The position numbers were made by a program, and so were the translations under genes. 11,004 nt of DNA from an uncultured Caulobacteraceae bacterium (lineage in GTDB: Bacteria > Pseudomonadota > Alphaproteobacteria > Caulobacterales > Caulobacteraceae), in the NCBI GenBank assembly GCA_946482375.1, contig CAMLRH010000060.1, forward strand, positions 1 to 11,004, given 5' to 3'. Numbering within the stretch: the first letter of the stretch is position 1; the number at the start of each line of letters is the position of its first letter. Of this stretch, positions 5,882 to 11,004 are shown piece after piece. Under the pieces are notes generated by a model. That model saw nothing but the letters and a program-made list of their open reading frames with translations. It ran no database searches and was not told the DNA's origin.

Positions 5882-6524
5882 GTTCCTGTCCAGGCGATCG
5901 TTCATTCGCGTGGGCGCAGGGGGGGCGGCGTTAGGCGCCATGGGCGCTATTGCTCCTTCCTGGGCCAACACTCCCGTCACCGGCGCGGTCCCCGCGGGGC
6001 CGCTGACCATCGACGACATCCTCGCTCCGCCCGCGACGACACCGGCTGCGCCGGCGGTCCTGAGGCCATACACGCCGTCCAATGTGCGCAAGATCGCGTT
6101 CCTGAACCTGCACACCGACGAGCGATGCAGCGTCGTCTACCAGGAAGCCGGCGGCTGCCTGCCCGACGCCATGGCCGAGGTGAACAAGGTGCTCCGCGAC
6201 CACCGGACCGGCGAGGTCTATCCGATGGATCGCCACCTGATCGACCTGCTCGCGGATCTGCAGTCGAAGCTGGACACGACCCAACCCTTCCACGTCATCT
6301 CCGGCTACCGCTCGCCGAAGACCAACGCCGCCCTGCACGAGGGCAGCTCCGGTGTGGCGACCAAGAGCCTGCACATGCAGGGCAAGGCCATCGACATCCG
6401 CATTCCCGGCCGCAAGCTGGTCGCCGTGCGCGATACGGCGCTCGCCATGCAGCGGGGTGGCGTCGGCTACTACGCCAGGTCGGACTTCGTGCACGTCGAC
6501 ACCGGCCGCGTCCGCCGCTGGTAG
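5880..6524 (+). CDS. Tat-exported M15 peptidase, DUF882 / YcbK (MepK) family
   Basis: A 214-residue protein of the DUF882 (Peptidase_M15_2) family, whose E. coli member YcbK/MepK is a zinc endopeptidase that cuts mDAP-mDAP (3-3) and 4-3 cross-links. The N-terminus is a twin-arginine signal: SRRSFIRVG followed by a mild hydrophobic stretch (AGGAALGAMGAIAPSWA), so it is probably exported folded. The M15 domain spans about residues 70-214: HVISGYRS (138-145), SLHMQGKAIDI (163-173) with metal ligands His165 and Asp172, and FVHVDTG (203-209) with His205. All three ligands are present. ATG 5880 is chosen because it gives the complete Tat motif; no ribosome site is visible. It follows the L,D-transpeptidase gene on the same strand, as ycbK follows ycbB in E. 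coli, which supports a paired make/cut role on 3-3 links. Confidence 0.92.
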   Translation: MFLSRRSFIRVGAGGAALGAMGAIAPSWANTPVTGAVPAGPLTIDDILAPPATTPAAPAVLRPYTPSNVRKIAFLNLHTDERCSVVYQEAGGCLPDAMAEVNKVLRDHRTGEVYPMDRHLIDLLADLQSKLDTTQPFHVISGYRSPKTNAALHEGSSGVATKSLHMQGKAIDIRIPGRKLVAVRDTALAMQRGGVGYYARSDFVHVDTGRVRRW

Positions 6525-6579
6525 CGAGCGGGTTTCGAAAAACCATGCTATGCTGCGTCTCCGCTCTGGAGGACGCACC

Positions 6580-7131
6580 ATGCGCACAGTCCTCGTTCTT
6601 GCGGCCACCGCCGCAATTTGCGTGAGTGGCGACGCTTCAGCCGCCACCACCGTTCTCGGTAACGGCCTTTCCGCCATCTGCTCGCAGGCCGCCAAGTCAG
6701 GCGCCGACGACCAGCCCTCGCTCGAGGTCTGCACGCTGGCGTTGGAGACCGAGTCCATGCGCCGCCGCGACCGGGCGGGCACCTACGTCAACCGGGGCGT
6801 CATCAAGATGCGCCGGCAGGACTACGACGACGCTCTGAAGGACTTCAACAACGCCATCCGCCTGCAGCCGGACATGGGCGAGGCCTACATCAACCGCGGC
6901 GGCTCGCTGGTCGGCCAGAAGCGCTACATGGAAGCCCTGCTCGACATCGACAAAGGGCTGGGACTGAACCCCGAGGAGCCGGAGAAGGCCTACTACAACC
7001 GCGCGCTCGCCAATGAAGGCCTGGACGACATCAAGGCCGCCTACTTCGATTATCTGCGTGCGGTCGAGCTGGCGCCCGAGTGGGACATTCCAAAGCGCGA
7101 ACTTATGCGCTTCTCGGTCGTAAGGCCGTAA
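6580..7131 (+). CDS. Periplasmic TPR protein
   Basis: A 183-residue exported tetratricopeptide-repeat protein. The signal peptide is MRTVLVLAATAAICVSGDASA (cleavage about residue 21). A linker with two cysteines, Cys34 and Cys51, that could form a disulfide, is followed by three TPR units at about residues 66-97 (YVNRGVIKMRRQDYDDALKD), 100-131 and 137-168 (YYNRALANEGLDDIKAAYFD). TPRs bind other proteins, so a scaffold or adaptor role is likely; the partner is unknown. ATG 6580 has a good GGAGG (6568-6572) 7 nt upstream. A 55-bp gap separates it from the MepK-like gene, with a -10-like TATGCT at about 6549-6554 but no clear -35, so it may or may not share the envelope transcript. Similar small secreted TPR proteins are common in Caulobacterales (recollection). 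Confidence 0.88.
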   Translation: MRTVLVLAATAAICVSGDASAATTVLGNGLSAICSQAAKSGADDQPSLEVCTLALETESMRRRDRAGTYVNRGVIKMRRQDYDDALKDFNNAIRLQPDMGEAYINRGGSLVGQKRYMEALLDIDKGLGLNPEEPEKAYYNRALANEGLDDIKAAYFDYLRAVELAPEWDIPKRELMRFSVVRP

Positions 7132-7143
7132 ATCCACCGATTG

Positions 7144-7253
7144 CCCCGGCGAAGGCCGGGGTCCAGATCCGGCCTTATGGGGCGGTCTGGATCAGCTCTG
7201 CGTTCGTGGAGCCCGCTCCTGAGCTTCCATCTGGGCCCCGGCCTTCGCCGGGG
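7144..7253. repeat. REPIN-like inverted repeat between convergent genes
   Basis: Two 25-nt arms, 7144-7168 and 7229-7253, are inverted complements with a single mismatch (T7161 against G7236 side), separated by 60 nt. Each arm itself contains the palindromic unit CCCCGGCGAAGGCCGGGG or its complement followed by a CAGAT-type end. This is the layout of a REPIN: two REP units in opposite orientation, total 110 bp. It fills the gap between the TPR stop (7131) and the lptB stop (7266) almost exactly, with 12 bp left on each side, so it may also serve as a bidirectional transcript end. I recall this unit as frequent in Caulobacterales intergenic DNA, but copy number cannot be seen here. Confidence 0.82.
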
Positions 7254-7265
7254 AGACGGATAATT

Positions 7266-8021
7266 CTAATGGAATCTGTCGCCTAGGTAGACGCGACGCA
7301 CGTCGGGGTTCGCCAGGACCTCGTCGGGCGCGCCTTCGAACAGCATCTGACCCGAATGGATGATCGCCGCCCGGTCGATGATCTCAAGCGTCTCGCGGAC
7401 ATTGTGGTCGGTGATCAGGATGCCGATGCCCCGGCTCTTCAGGTAGCCGATGACCTCGCGGATGTCGGCGATGGCCAGGGGGTCGATACCGGCGAAGGGC
7501 TCGTCCAGCAGCATGAAGGACGGTTCGGTCGCCAAGGCGCGCGCGATCTCGACCCGCCGCCGTTCGCCGCCCGATAGCGACACCGCCGGCGATTCCCGCA
7601 GGTGGTCGATGCGCAGTTCCTCCAGCAGGCGGGTCGTCACCTCACGAACCTTCGCCTCGCTGCCGATGTGCATTTCGGCGACGGCCTGGACGTTCTCTTC
7701 CACCGTCATGCCGCGGAAGATCGAGGCCTCCTGCGGCAGGTAGCCCAGCCCCATGCGGGCGCGCTGGTACATCGGCTGACTGGTGATGTCCTGCCCGTCC
7801 AGCATGATCTTGCCGTAGTCGACCGGGATCAGGCCGGTGATCATGTAGAAGCAGGTCGTCTTGCCCGCGCCATTGGGGCCCAGCAGCCCCGCCACCTCGC
7901 CCTGGCGCAGGCGCATGGAGACGTTCTTCACCACCGGCCGGCCGCGAAACGACTTGCCGATGGATTCGACGACCAGACCCTCCGTCACCGCGGAGGTCGC
8001 ATTGAGGACGGGGGCGTTCAC
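7266..8021 (-). CDS. lptB: LPS export ABC transporter ATPase LptB
   Basis: Cytoplasmic ATPase of the LptB2FG complex that pulls lipopolysaccharide out of the inner membrane and drives it along the LptC-LptA bridge. The 251 residues hold all ABC motifs: Walker A GPNGAGKTT (48-56), Q-loop Gln97 in LPQEAS, signature LSGGERRR (149-156), Walker B FMLLDEP (169-175) with Glu174, and H-loop His206 in ITDHNV. The family-typical TGLIPVDYGKI and FAGIDPLA are present. It starts at GTG 8021, 7 nt after the lptA stop, with only a weak AGGG upstream, so coupling to lptA is likely; the first 15 residues are the variable tail. It is last in rnd-lptC-lptA-lptB. In many alphaproteobacteria rpoN follows lptB; here the repeat at 7144-7253 and a convergent gene follow instead. 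Confidence 0.97.
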   Translation of the reverse strand: MNAPVLNATSAVTEGLVVESIGKSFRGRPVVKNVSMRLRQGEVAGLLGPNGAGKTTCFYMITGLIPVDYGKIMLDGQDITSQPMYQRARMGLGYLPQEASIFRGMTVEENVQAVAEMHIGSEAKVREVTTRLLEELRIDHLRESPAVSLSGGERRRVEIARALATEPSFMLLDEPFAGIDPLAIADIREVIGYLKSRGIGILITDHNVRETLEIIDRAAIIHSGQMLFEGAPDEVLANPDVRRVYLGDRFH

Positions 8022-8028
8022 ACGAACC

Positions 8029-8547
8029 CTAGAGGCCGCCCGCCGGCGTTTCGCCCGACGGATAGAAGACGCCGCGAACCCGGTTCGGATTGCCCCGGCC
8101 GCGCGCCGAAGAGGTCATCTCCGCCTGGCCGGTCTCGACGTTGACGACAAGCCGCTCGCCCCGGGCGACGTTCTTGCCCTGCACGATGATGACGTCGCCG
8201 GTCAGGGTGATGGTGTCGGCGCTGGCCGCATAGACCGCGTTGTTGGCCCGAACGGCCTGGTCGGCGGTGACGTAGTAGACGTTGCCCTCCGCCTCCAGCC
8301 GCTCGGTCGAGCCGCAGCCGTCGCCGCGCTTGGCCGAATGGACCCGGATGGTGTCGGCGCGAAGCCGAGTGCGGTCCTGCAGCGCCTCGGCCGCGCCGCG
8401 CCAGATGGCCAGGCACTGGCTGTTGATGACCTCGGCCTCGTCGGCGGTGACGTCGATCGGCGCGCTGGAGTTGCGGGCAAGCTGCGCGCTCGCCGGACCT
8501 GCCGCCAGCAGGCCCAAGGCCGCCGCCATCGCCCATAACCGCTTCAT
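8029..8547 (-). CDS. lptA: LPS transport periplasmic protein LptA
   Basis: Periplasmic bridge protein of LPS transport (OstA/LptA beta-jellyroll domain) linking LptC to LptD. The 172-residue form starts at ATG 8547, with GAGAGG 8 nt upstream, and begins with a clean Sec signal peptide (KRLWAMAAALGLLAAGPASA). An earlier ATG at 8565 overlaps the lptC stop as ATGA but lacks a ribosome site and would add only six residues. The mature part shows the OstA pattern: PIDVTADEAEVI, a run of beta repeats, NVYYVTADQAVRANNAVYA, DTITLTGDVIIVQGKNVARGERLVVNVETG, and a Gly/Arg-rich end before VRGVFYP. Cys45 and Cys78 could form a disulfide, a feature not found in E. coli LptA. The repeat region is interrupted by RVHSAKRGDGCGSTER, unlike E. 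coli. Confidence 0.93.
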   Translation of the reverse strand: MKRLWAMAAALGLLAAGPASAQLARNSSAPIDVTADEAEVINSQCLAIWRGAAEALQDRTRLRADTIRVHSAKRGDGCGSTERLEAEGNVYYVTADQAVRANNAVYAASADTITLTGDVIIVQGKNVARGERLVVNVETGQAEMTSSARGRGNPNRVRGVFYPSGETPAGGL

Positions 8548-8561
8548 CGCGCCGCCCTCTC

Positions 8562-9188
8562 TCATTGGCCTTCGATCCGCGCCCTGACGCCGCCACGAAA
8601 CACCAGCCGGTCGCCCTTGTCCTCAACGGAATAGGACTTTGCGTTCAACTGTCCAAGGGGGCCGTCGCCCTGCACCTGGCTTTGGCCGACAACCTTGCCG
8701 GTCCGGGTGTCGATGATCGCCTCCTGCGACATGAAGCGGAAGCCCTGACCCTCGTCGATGCGCACGTCGCCGCGCAGGCGCAGCATCTTGTCGCGTTCGT
8801 TGAAGTTGCCGATCTTGGCCATCACCCGCGACGAGCCTTCGCCCTGACCGACGGTGAGCATGGGCTCGACGAGGCTGACGCTCTGATAGTCGTCCTCGCT
8901 GCGAATGGCCTGCTTGGCGCCGAGCATGAACCCTCGGCCGTCTTCCACCCGGCCCACGAAGCGGGCGTTGAGCAGGCGGATCGCCGTGCGCGCCTCCCGC
9001 TGGGCGGCGGGCTGCTCCGACATCCCCTTCCAGACCACCTGCGCGGCAAGCAGACCCAGGATCGCCAGCATCACGAGCGGCAAGACAACGCGCAGCGTCC
9101 GAACCAAACGGGAGCGGCCGCGCCAGCGCGCGATCTCCGCCCGGCGGTCCGGAGCGGTCGAGGCCGGAAAGGCGGCTGCGTCAGGCAT
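8562..9188 (-). CDS. lptC: LPS export protein LptC
   Basis: Bitopic inner-membrane protein that takes LPS from LptB2FG and passes it to LptA. The 208 residues comprise a cytosolic N-terminus rich in Ala, Arg and Asp (1-32), one transmembrane helix at about 33-54 (RVVLPLVMLAILGLLAAQVV) and a periplasmic LptC/OstA-like domain (about 65-208) with the alternating beta pattern, e.g. LNARFVGRVEDGRGF and DRLVFRGGVRARI at the end. The N-terminal part is longer than in E. coli LptC, as is usual in alphaproteobacteria. ATG 9188 lies 3 nt after the rnd stop with no ribosome site, and the lptC stop touches the lptA region, so rnd-lptC-lptA-lptB reads as one coupled operon. Confidence 0.93.
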   Translation of the reverse strand: MPDAAAFPASTAPDRRAEIARWRGRSRLVRTLRVVLPLVMLAILGLLAAQVVWKGMSEQPAAQREARTAIRLLNARFVGRVEDGRGFMLGAKQAIRSEDDYQSVSLVEPMLTVGQGEGSSRVMAKIGNFNERDKMLRLRGDVRIDEGQGFRFMSQEAIIDTRTGKVVGQSQVQGDGPLGQLNAKSYSVEDKGDRLVFRGGVRARIEGQ

Positions 9189-9191
9189 GGC

Positions 9192-9809
9192 TCAGGCGTG
9201 GGAAAAGATGTCCACGTCCTCCCAGCCCGCCAGATCGAGCAGAGCGCGGTGGGGGACGAACTCGAAACAGGCTTGGGCGAGGTCCATCCGCTCCTCGCGG
9301 ACGAGGATGTCTTCCAGCTTCGTCTTCAGGGCGTGCAGGTGGAGAACGTCGGAGGCGGCGTAGGTGACCTGGTCGTGGCTTAGCTTCGCCGCGCCCCAGT
9401 CGGAGCTCTGCTGCGCCTTGGACAGTTCGACGCCCAGCAGCTCGCGGGTGACGTCCTTCAGCCCGTGGCGGTCGGTGTAGGTGCGGGCGAGCTTGGAGGC
9501 GATCTTGGTGCAGAACACCGGCGCGGTGGTCACGCCCAGATGCAGGGCGAACATGGCCACGTCGAAGCGGGCGTAGTGAAGGATCTTCAGCACCGCCGGG
9601 TCTTCCAGCAGGCGCTTGAGGTTCGGCGCGTCGTAGGTCTCGCGGTTCAGCCGCACCACATGGGCGTCGCCGTCGCCGGCCGACAGCTGCACCACGCAGA
9701 GCGGATCGCGGCCGAAGCGCAGGCCCATAGCCTCGGAATCGACGGCGATGGCCTGGACGCCATCGAATACGCCGTCGGGCAGATCGCCTTCATGCAGGTG
9801 GTTGGCCAA
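9192..9809 (-). CDS. rnd: Ribonuclease D, catalytic domain only
   Basis: DEDDy 3'-5' exoribonuclease that trims tRNA and other stable RNA 3' ends. The 205 residues hold all catalytic residues: Asp24 and Glu26 in AVDSEAMGL, Asp83 in HYARFD, Tyr150 and Asp154 in YAASD. No HRDC domains follow, so this is the short alphaproteobacterial form, about half the length of E. coli RNase D (375 aa). The start is TTG 9809: GGAG (9816-9819) lies 6 nt upstream, an in-frame stop lies further upstream, and no ATG or GTG is available without losing the first catalytic motif. It opens the operon leading into lptC, lptA and lptB, and sits 50 bp after tRNA-Leu on the same strand. Confidence 0.94.
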   Translation of the reverse strand: MANHLHEGDLPDGVFDGVQAIAVDSEAMGLRFGRDPLCVVQLSAGDGDAHVVRLNRETYDAPNLKRLLEDPAVLKILHYARFDVAMFALHLGVTTAPVFCTKIASKLARTYTDRHGLKDVTRELLGVELSKAQQSSDWGAAKLSHDQVTYAASDVLHLHALKTKLEDILVREERMDLAQACFEFVPHRALLDLAGWEDVDIFSHA

Positions 9810-9830
9810 GCGGAACTCCGGCGTGAGTCG

Positions 9831-9857
9831 TCTTCTCTATATAGCAGTCAGAGAAGA
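9831..9857 (-). promoter_or_regulatory. Hairpin in the tRNA-Leu to rnd spacer
   Basis: TCTTCTCT (9831-9838) pairs perfectly with AGAGAAGA (9850-9857) around an 11-nt loop, 2 bp beyond the encoded CCA of tRNA-Leu. No T-run follows, so read-through into rnd is possible. The loop holds a TATATA that could serve as a -10 for rnd, but I see no -35 at the right distance. It could be a tRNA 3' processing signal, a partial terminator, or an rnd promoter element. Confidence 0.4.
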
Positions 9858-9859
9858 GA

Positions 9860-9946
<87 letters not shown>

Positions 9947-9953
9947 TCGCATC

Positions 9954-9970
9954 CCGATCCGCCGGATCGG
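9954..9970. repeat. Hairpin in tRNA-Leu 5' leader
   Basis: CCGATCC-GCC-GGATCGG, a perfect 7-bp stem with a 3-nt loop, lies between the promoter and the tRNA-Leu 5' end (9946). The expected transcript start is near 9977, so it would form in the leader removed by RNase P. Confidence 0.5.
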
Positions 9971-9983
9971 CGCGAAGGGCGCT

Positions 9984-10012
9984 CACATAGGGCACAGGCC
10001 CTAGACGGTCAA
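9984..10012 (-). promoter_or_regulatory. Sigma70 promoter of tRNA-Leu (and possibly rnd-lptCAB)
   Basis: On the minus strand TTGACC (10007-10012) and TATGTG (9984-9989) are separated by exactly 17 nt. Transcription would start about 30 nt before the tRNA. With no clear terminator after the tRNA it may also feed rnd and the lpt genes. It lies 45 bp from the divergent NDUFA9-type gene. Confidence 0.7.
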
Positions 10013-10057
10013 TGGCGGCTCGGCTATCCCCTCCGCTCCTCTTCGACGCAGGGTCAA

Positions 10058-11004
10058 ATGCAGGGACTGGTCACGGTCTTCGGCGGAACGGGCTTCGTGG
10101 GCCGCCAGGTGGTGCGGGCGCTGGCCAAGCGCGGCTACCGGGTGCGCGCCGCCGCGCGCAACGAGGGCGCGGGCTACCGGCTGCGCATGCTGGGCGACGT
10201 CGGCCAGATCGAGGTCGTGCAGGCCAACATCCGCGTCCGCGAGACGGTGGAGCGGGCGCTGGACGGCGCCGAAGCCTGCATCAACCTGGTCGCTGTCCTC
10301 TACGAACACGGCCGCCAGAAGTTCGGCGACCTGCATGTCGAAGGCGCCCGGACCATCGCCGAATGCGCCGCCGCGCGGGGCATCAGCCGGTTCGTGCAGG
10401 TCTCGGCCATCGGCGCGGACGCCAACGCCGAGTCGAAGTACGCGCGGACCAAGGCCGAAGGCGAGGCGGCGGTGCGCGCGGTCATCCCGACCGCGACCAT
10501 CGTGCGGCCGTCGATCGTCTTCGGGCCCGAGGACGCCTTCTTCAACCGCTTCGGCCAGATGGCGGCGCTGTCGCCCGTGCTGCCGATGGTCGGCGCGGAG
10601 ACGAAGTTCCAGCCGGTGTTCGTCGGCGACCTCGGCACGGCCATCGCGAATGCGACTCTCGATCCGGAGGCGGCCGGCCAGACCTTCGAGATCGGCGGGC
10701 CGAGCGTCTACACCTTCCGCGAGCTGATGGAGATCGTGAAGCGCGAGACGGGCCGGAAGTCTGTCCTGCTGCCGGTGCCGTTCCCGATCGCGCGTATCAT
10801 CGGCATGGTTGGCGACATCCAGGCGAAGCTGCTGCCGCCGGTGCTGACCTCCGACCAGGTCGAGCTGCTGCGCCACGACAACGTGCCGGCCGACGGCGCG
10901 CCGGGCCTCGCCGAACTGGGTGTGTCCCCGACGTCCATTGAGGCCGTCGTGCCGACCTATCTCTACCGCTACCGCAAGGGCGGCCAGTACGCCGATCTCG
11001 CCGC
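10058..11004 (+). CDS. Complex I NDUFA9-type SDR protein, 3'-truncated
   Basis: NAD(P)-binding protein of the atypical short-chain dehydrogenase/NmrA-like group annotated as complex I NDUFA9 subunit family; in mitochondria NDUFA9 is a nucleotide-binding accessory subunit of NADH dehydrogenase. The frame is open from ATG 10058 to the window end (315 full codons), so the stop is outside. The N-terminus has the Rossmann motif GGTGFVG (9-15). The strand INLVAV (75-80) and VQVSAIGADA (113-122) follow, then YARTK (Tyr128, Lys132), i.e. an intact YxxxK. RPSIVFGPED (about 148-157) is the usual SDR signature of this family, and the FQPVFVGDLG and IGGPSVYTFRELM segments support it. AGGG lies 4 nt before ATG. 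It diverges from tRNA-Leu. Whether it is a true complex I component or a separate reductase cannot be told from sequence; the nuo operon is not in view. Confidence 0.92.
   Translation, partial: MQGLVTVFGGTGFVGRQVVRALAKRGYRVRAAARNEGAGYRLRMLGDVGQIEVVQANIRVRETVERALDGAEACINLVAVLYEHGRQKFGDLHVEGARTIAECAAARGISRFVQVSAIGADANAESKYARTKAEGEAAVRAVIPTATIVRPSIVFGPEDAFFNRFGQMAALSPVLPMVGAETKFQPVFVGDLGTAIANATLDPEAAGQTFEIGGPSVYTFRELMEIVKRETGRKSVLLPVPFPIARIIGMVGDIQAKLLPPVLTSDQVELLRHDNVPADGAPGLAELGVSPTSIEAVVPTYLYRYRKGGQYADLA

Noticed and set aside
10012..10941. 309-codon open frame over the NDUFA9-type gene
   Set aside because: Arg/Gly/Ala-rich and without a domain; the overlapping frame from 10058 has a clear Rossmann fold and runs to the window end.

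Overview
The window reads as ordinary chromosomal DNA of a GC-rich alphaproteobacterium, most likely a member of Caulobacterales (Caulobacter or Phenylobacterium type). Grounds: very strong G/C third-position bias, a contiguous rnd-lptC-lptA-lptB block, a neighbouring NDUFA9-type SDR gene, sigma70 promoters of the TTGAC(A/C/G)-17-TATG(T/G) kind in front of both tRNAs, and the CCCCGGCGAAGGCCGGGG repeat unit, which I recall from Caulobacterales intergenic regions. The family assignment is inference; no 16S or similar marker is present.

Layout. 1-2745 (+): polA, cut at its 5' end by the window edge. 2756-2881 (-): a 41-residue single-pass membrane protein read from a GTG, convergent with polA and preceded by a long structured leader. 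3052-3090: a TTAA-rich palindromic patch. 3093-3332 (-): a small GIY-YIG domain protein. 3353-3451: dense inverted repeats running exactly into the 3' end of tRNA-Ala(CGC) (3450-3525, -). 3643-4258 (+): a yggT-yggU (DUF167) pair. 4402-6524 (+): a YcbB-type L,D-transpeptidase followed by a Tat-exported YcbK/MepK-type M15 peptidase, i.e. a maker and a likely cleaver of 3-3 peptidoglycan cross-links. 6580-7131 (+): a periplasmic TPR protein. 7144-7253: a REPIN-like inverted repeat filling the gap between convergent genes. 7266-9809 (-): a tight operon rnd-lptC-lptA-lptB (RNase D and three parts of the LPS transport machine), preceded by tRNA-Leu(CAG) (9860-9946, -). 10058 to the window end (+): a complex I NDUFA9-type NAD(P)-binding SDR protein, open at the right edge.

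How the genes fit together. The dominant theme is the cell envelope: peptidoglycan 3-3 cross-linking and its turnover (Ldt and MepK-like), LPS export to the outer membrane (LptA, LptB, LptC), YggT in the inner membrane and an exported TPR protein. A second theme is nucleic-acid processing: PolA, RNase D next to a tRNA gene, and the GIY-YIG protein beside a tRNA-linked palindrome.

I did not find a convincing undescribed multi-gene system. The items most worth a second look are the short membrane ORF with its hairpin leader, the repeat-flanked GIY-YIG gene abutting tRNA-Ala, a palindrome that overlaps the start codon of the MepK-like gene, and the tRNA-Leu/rnd linkage.
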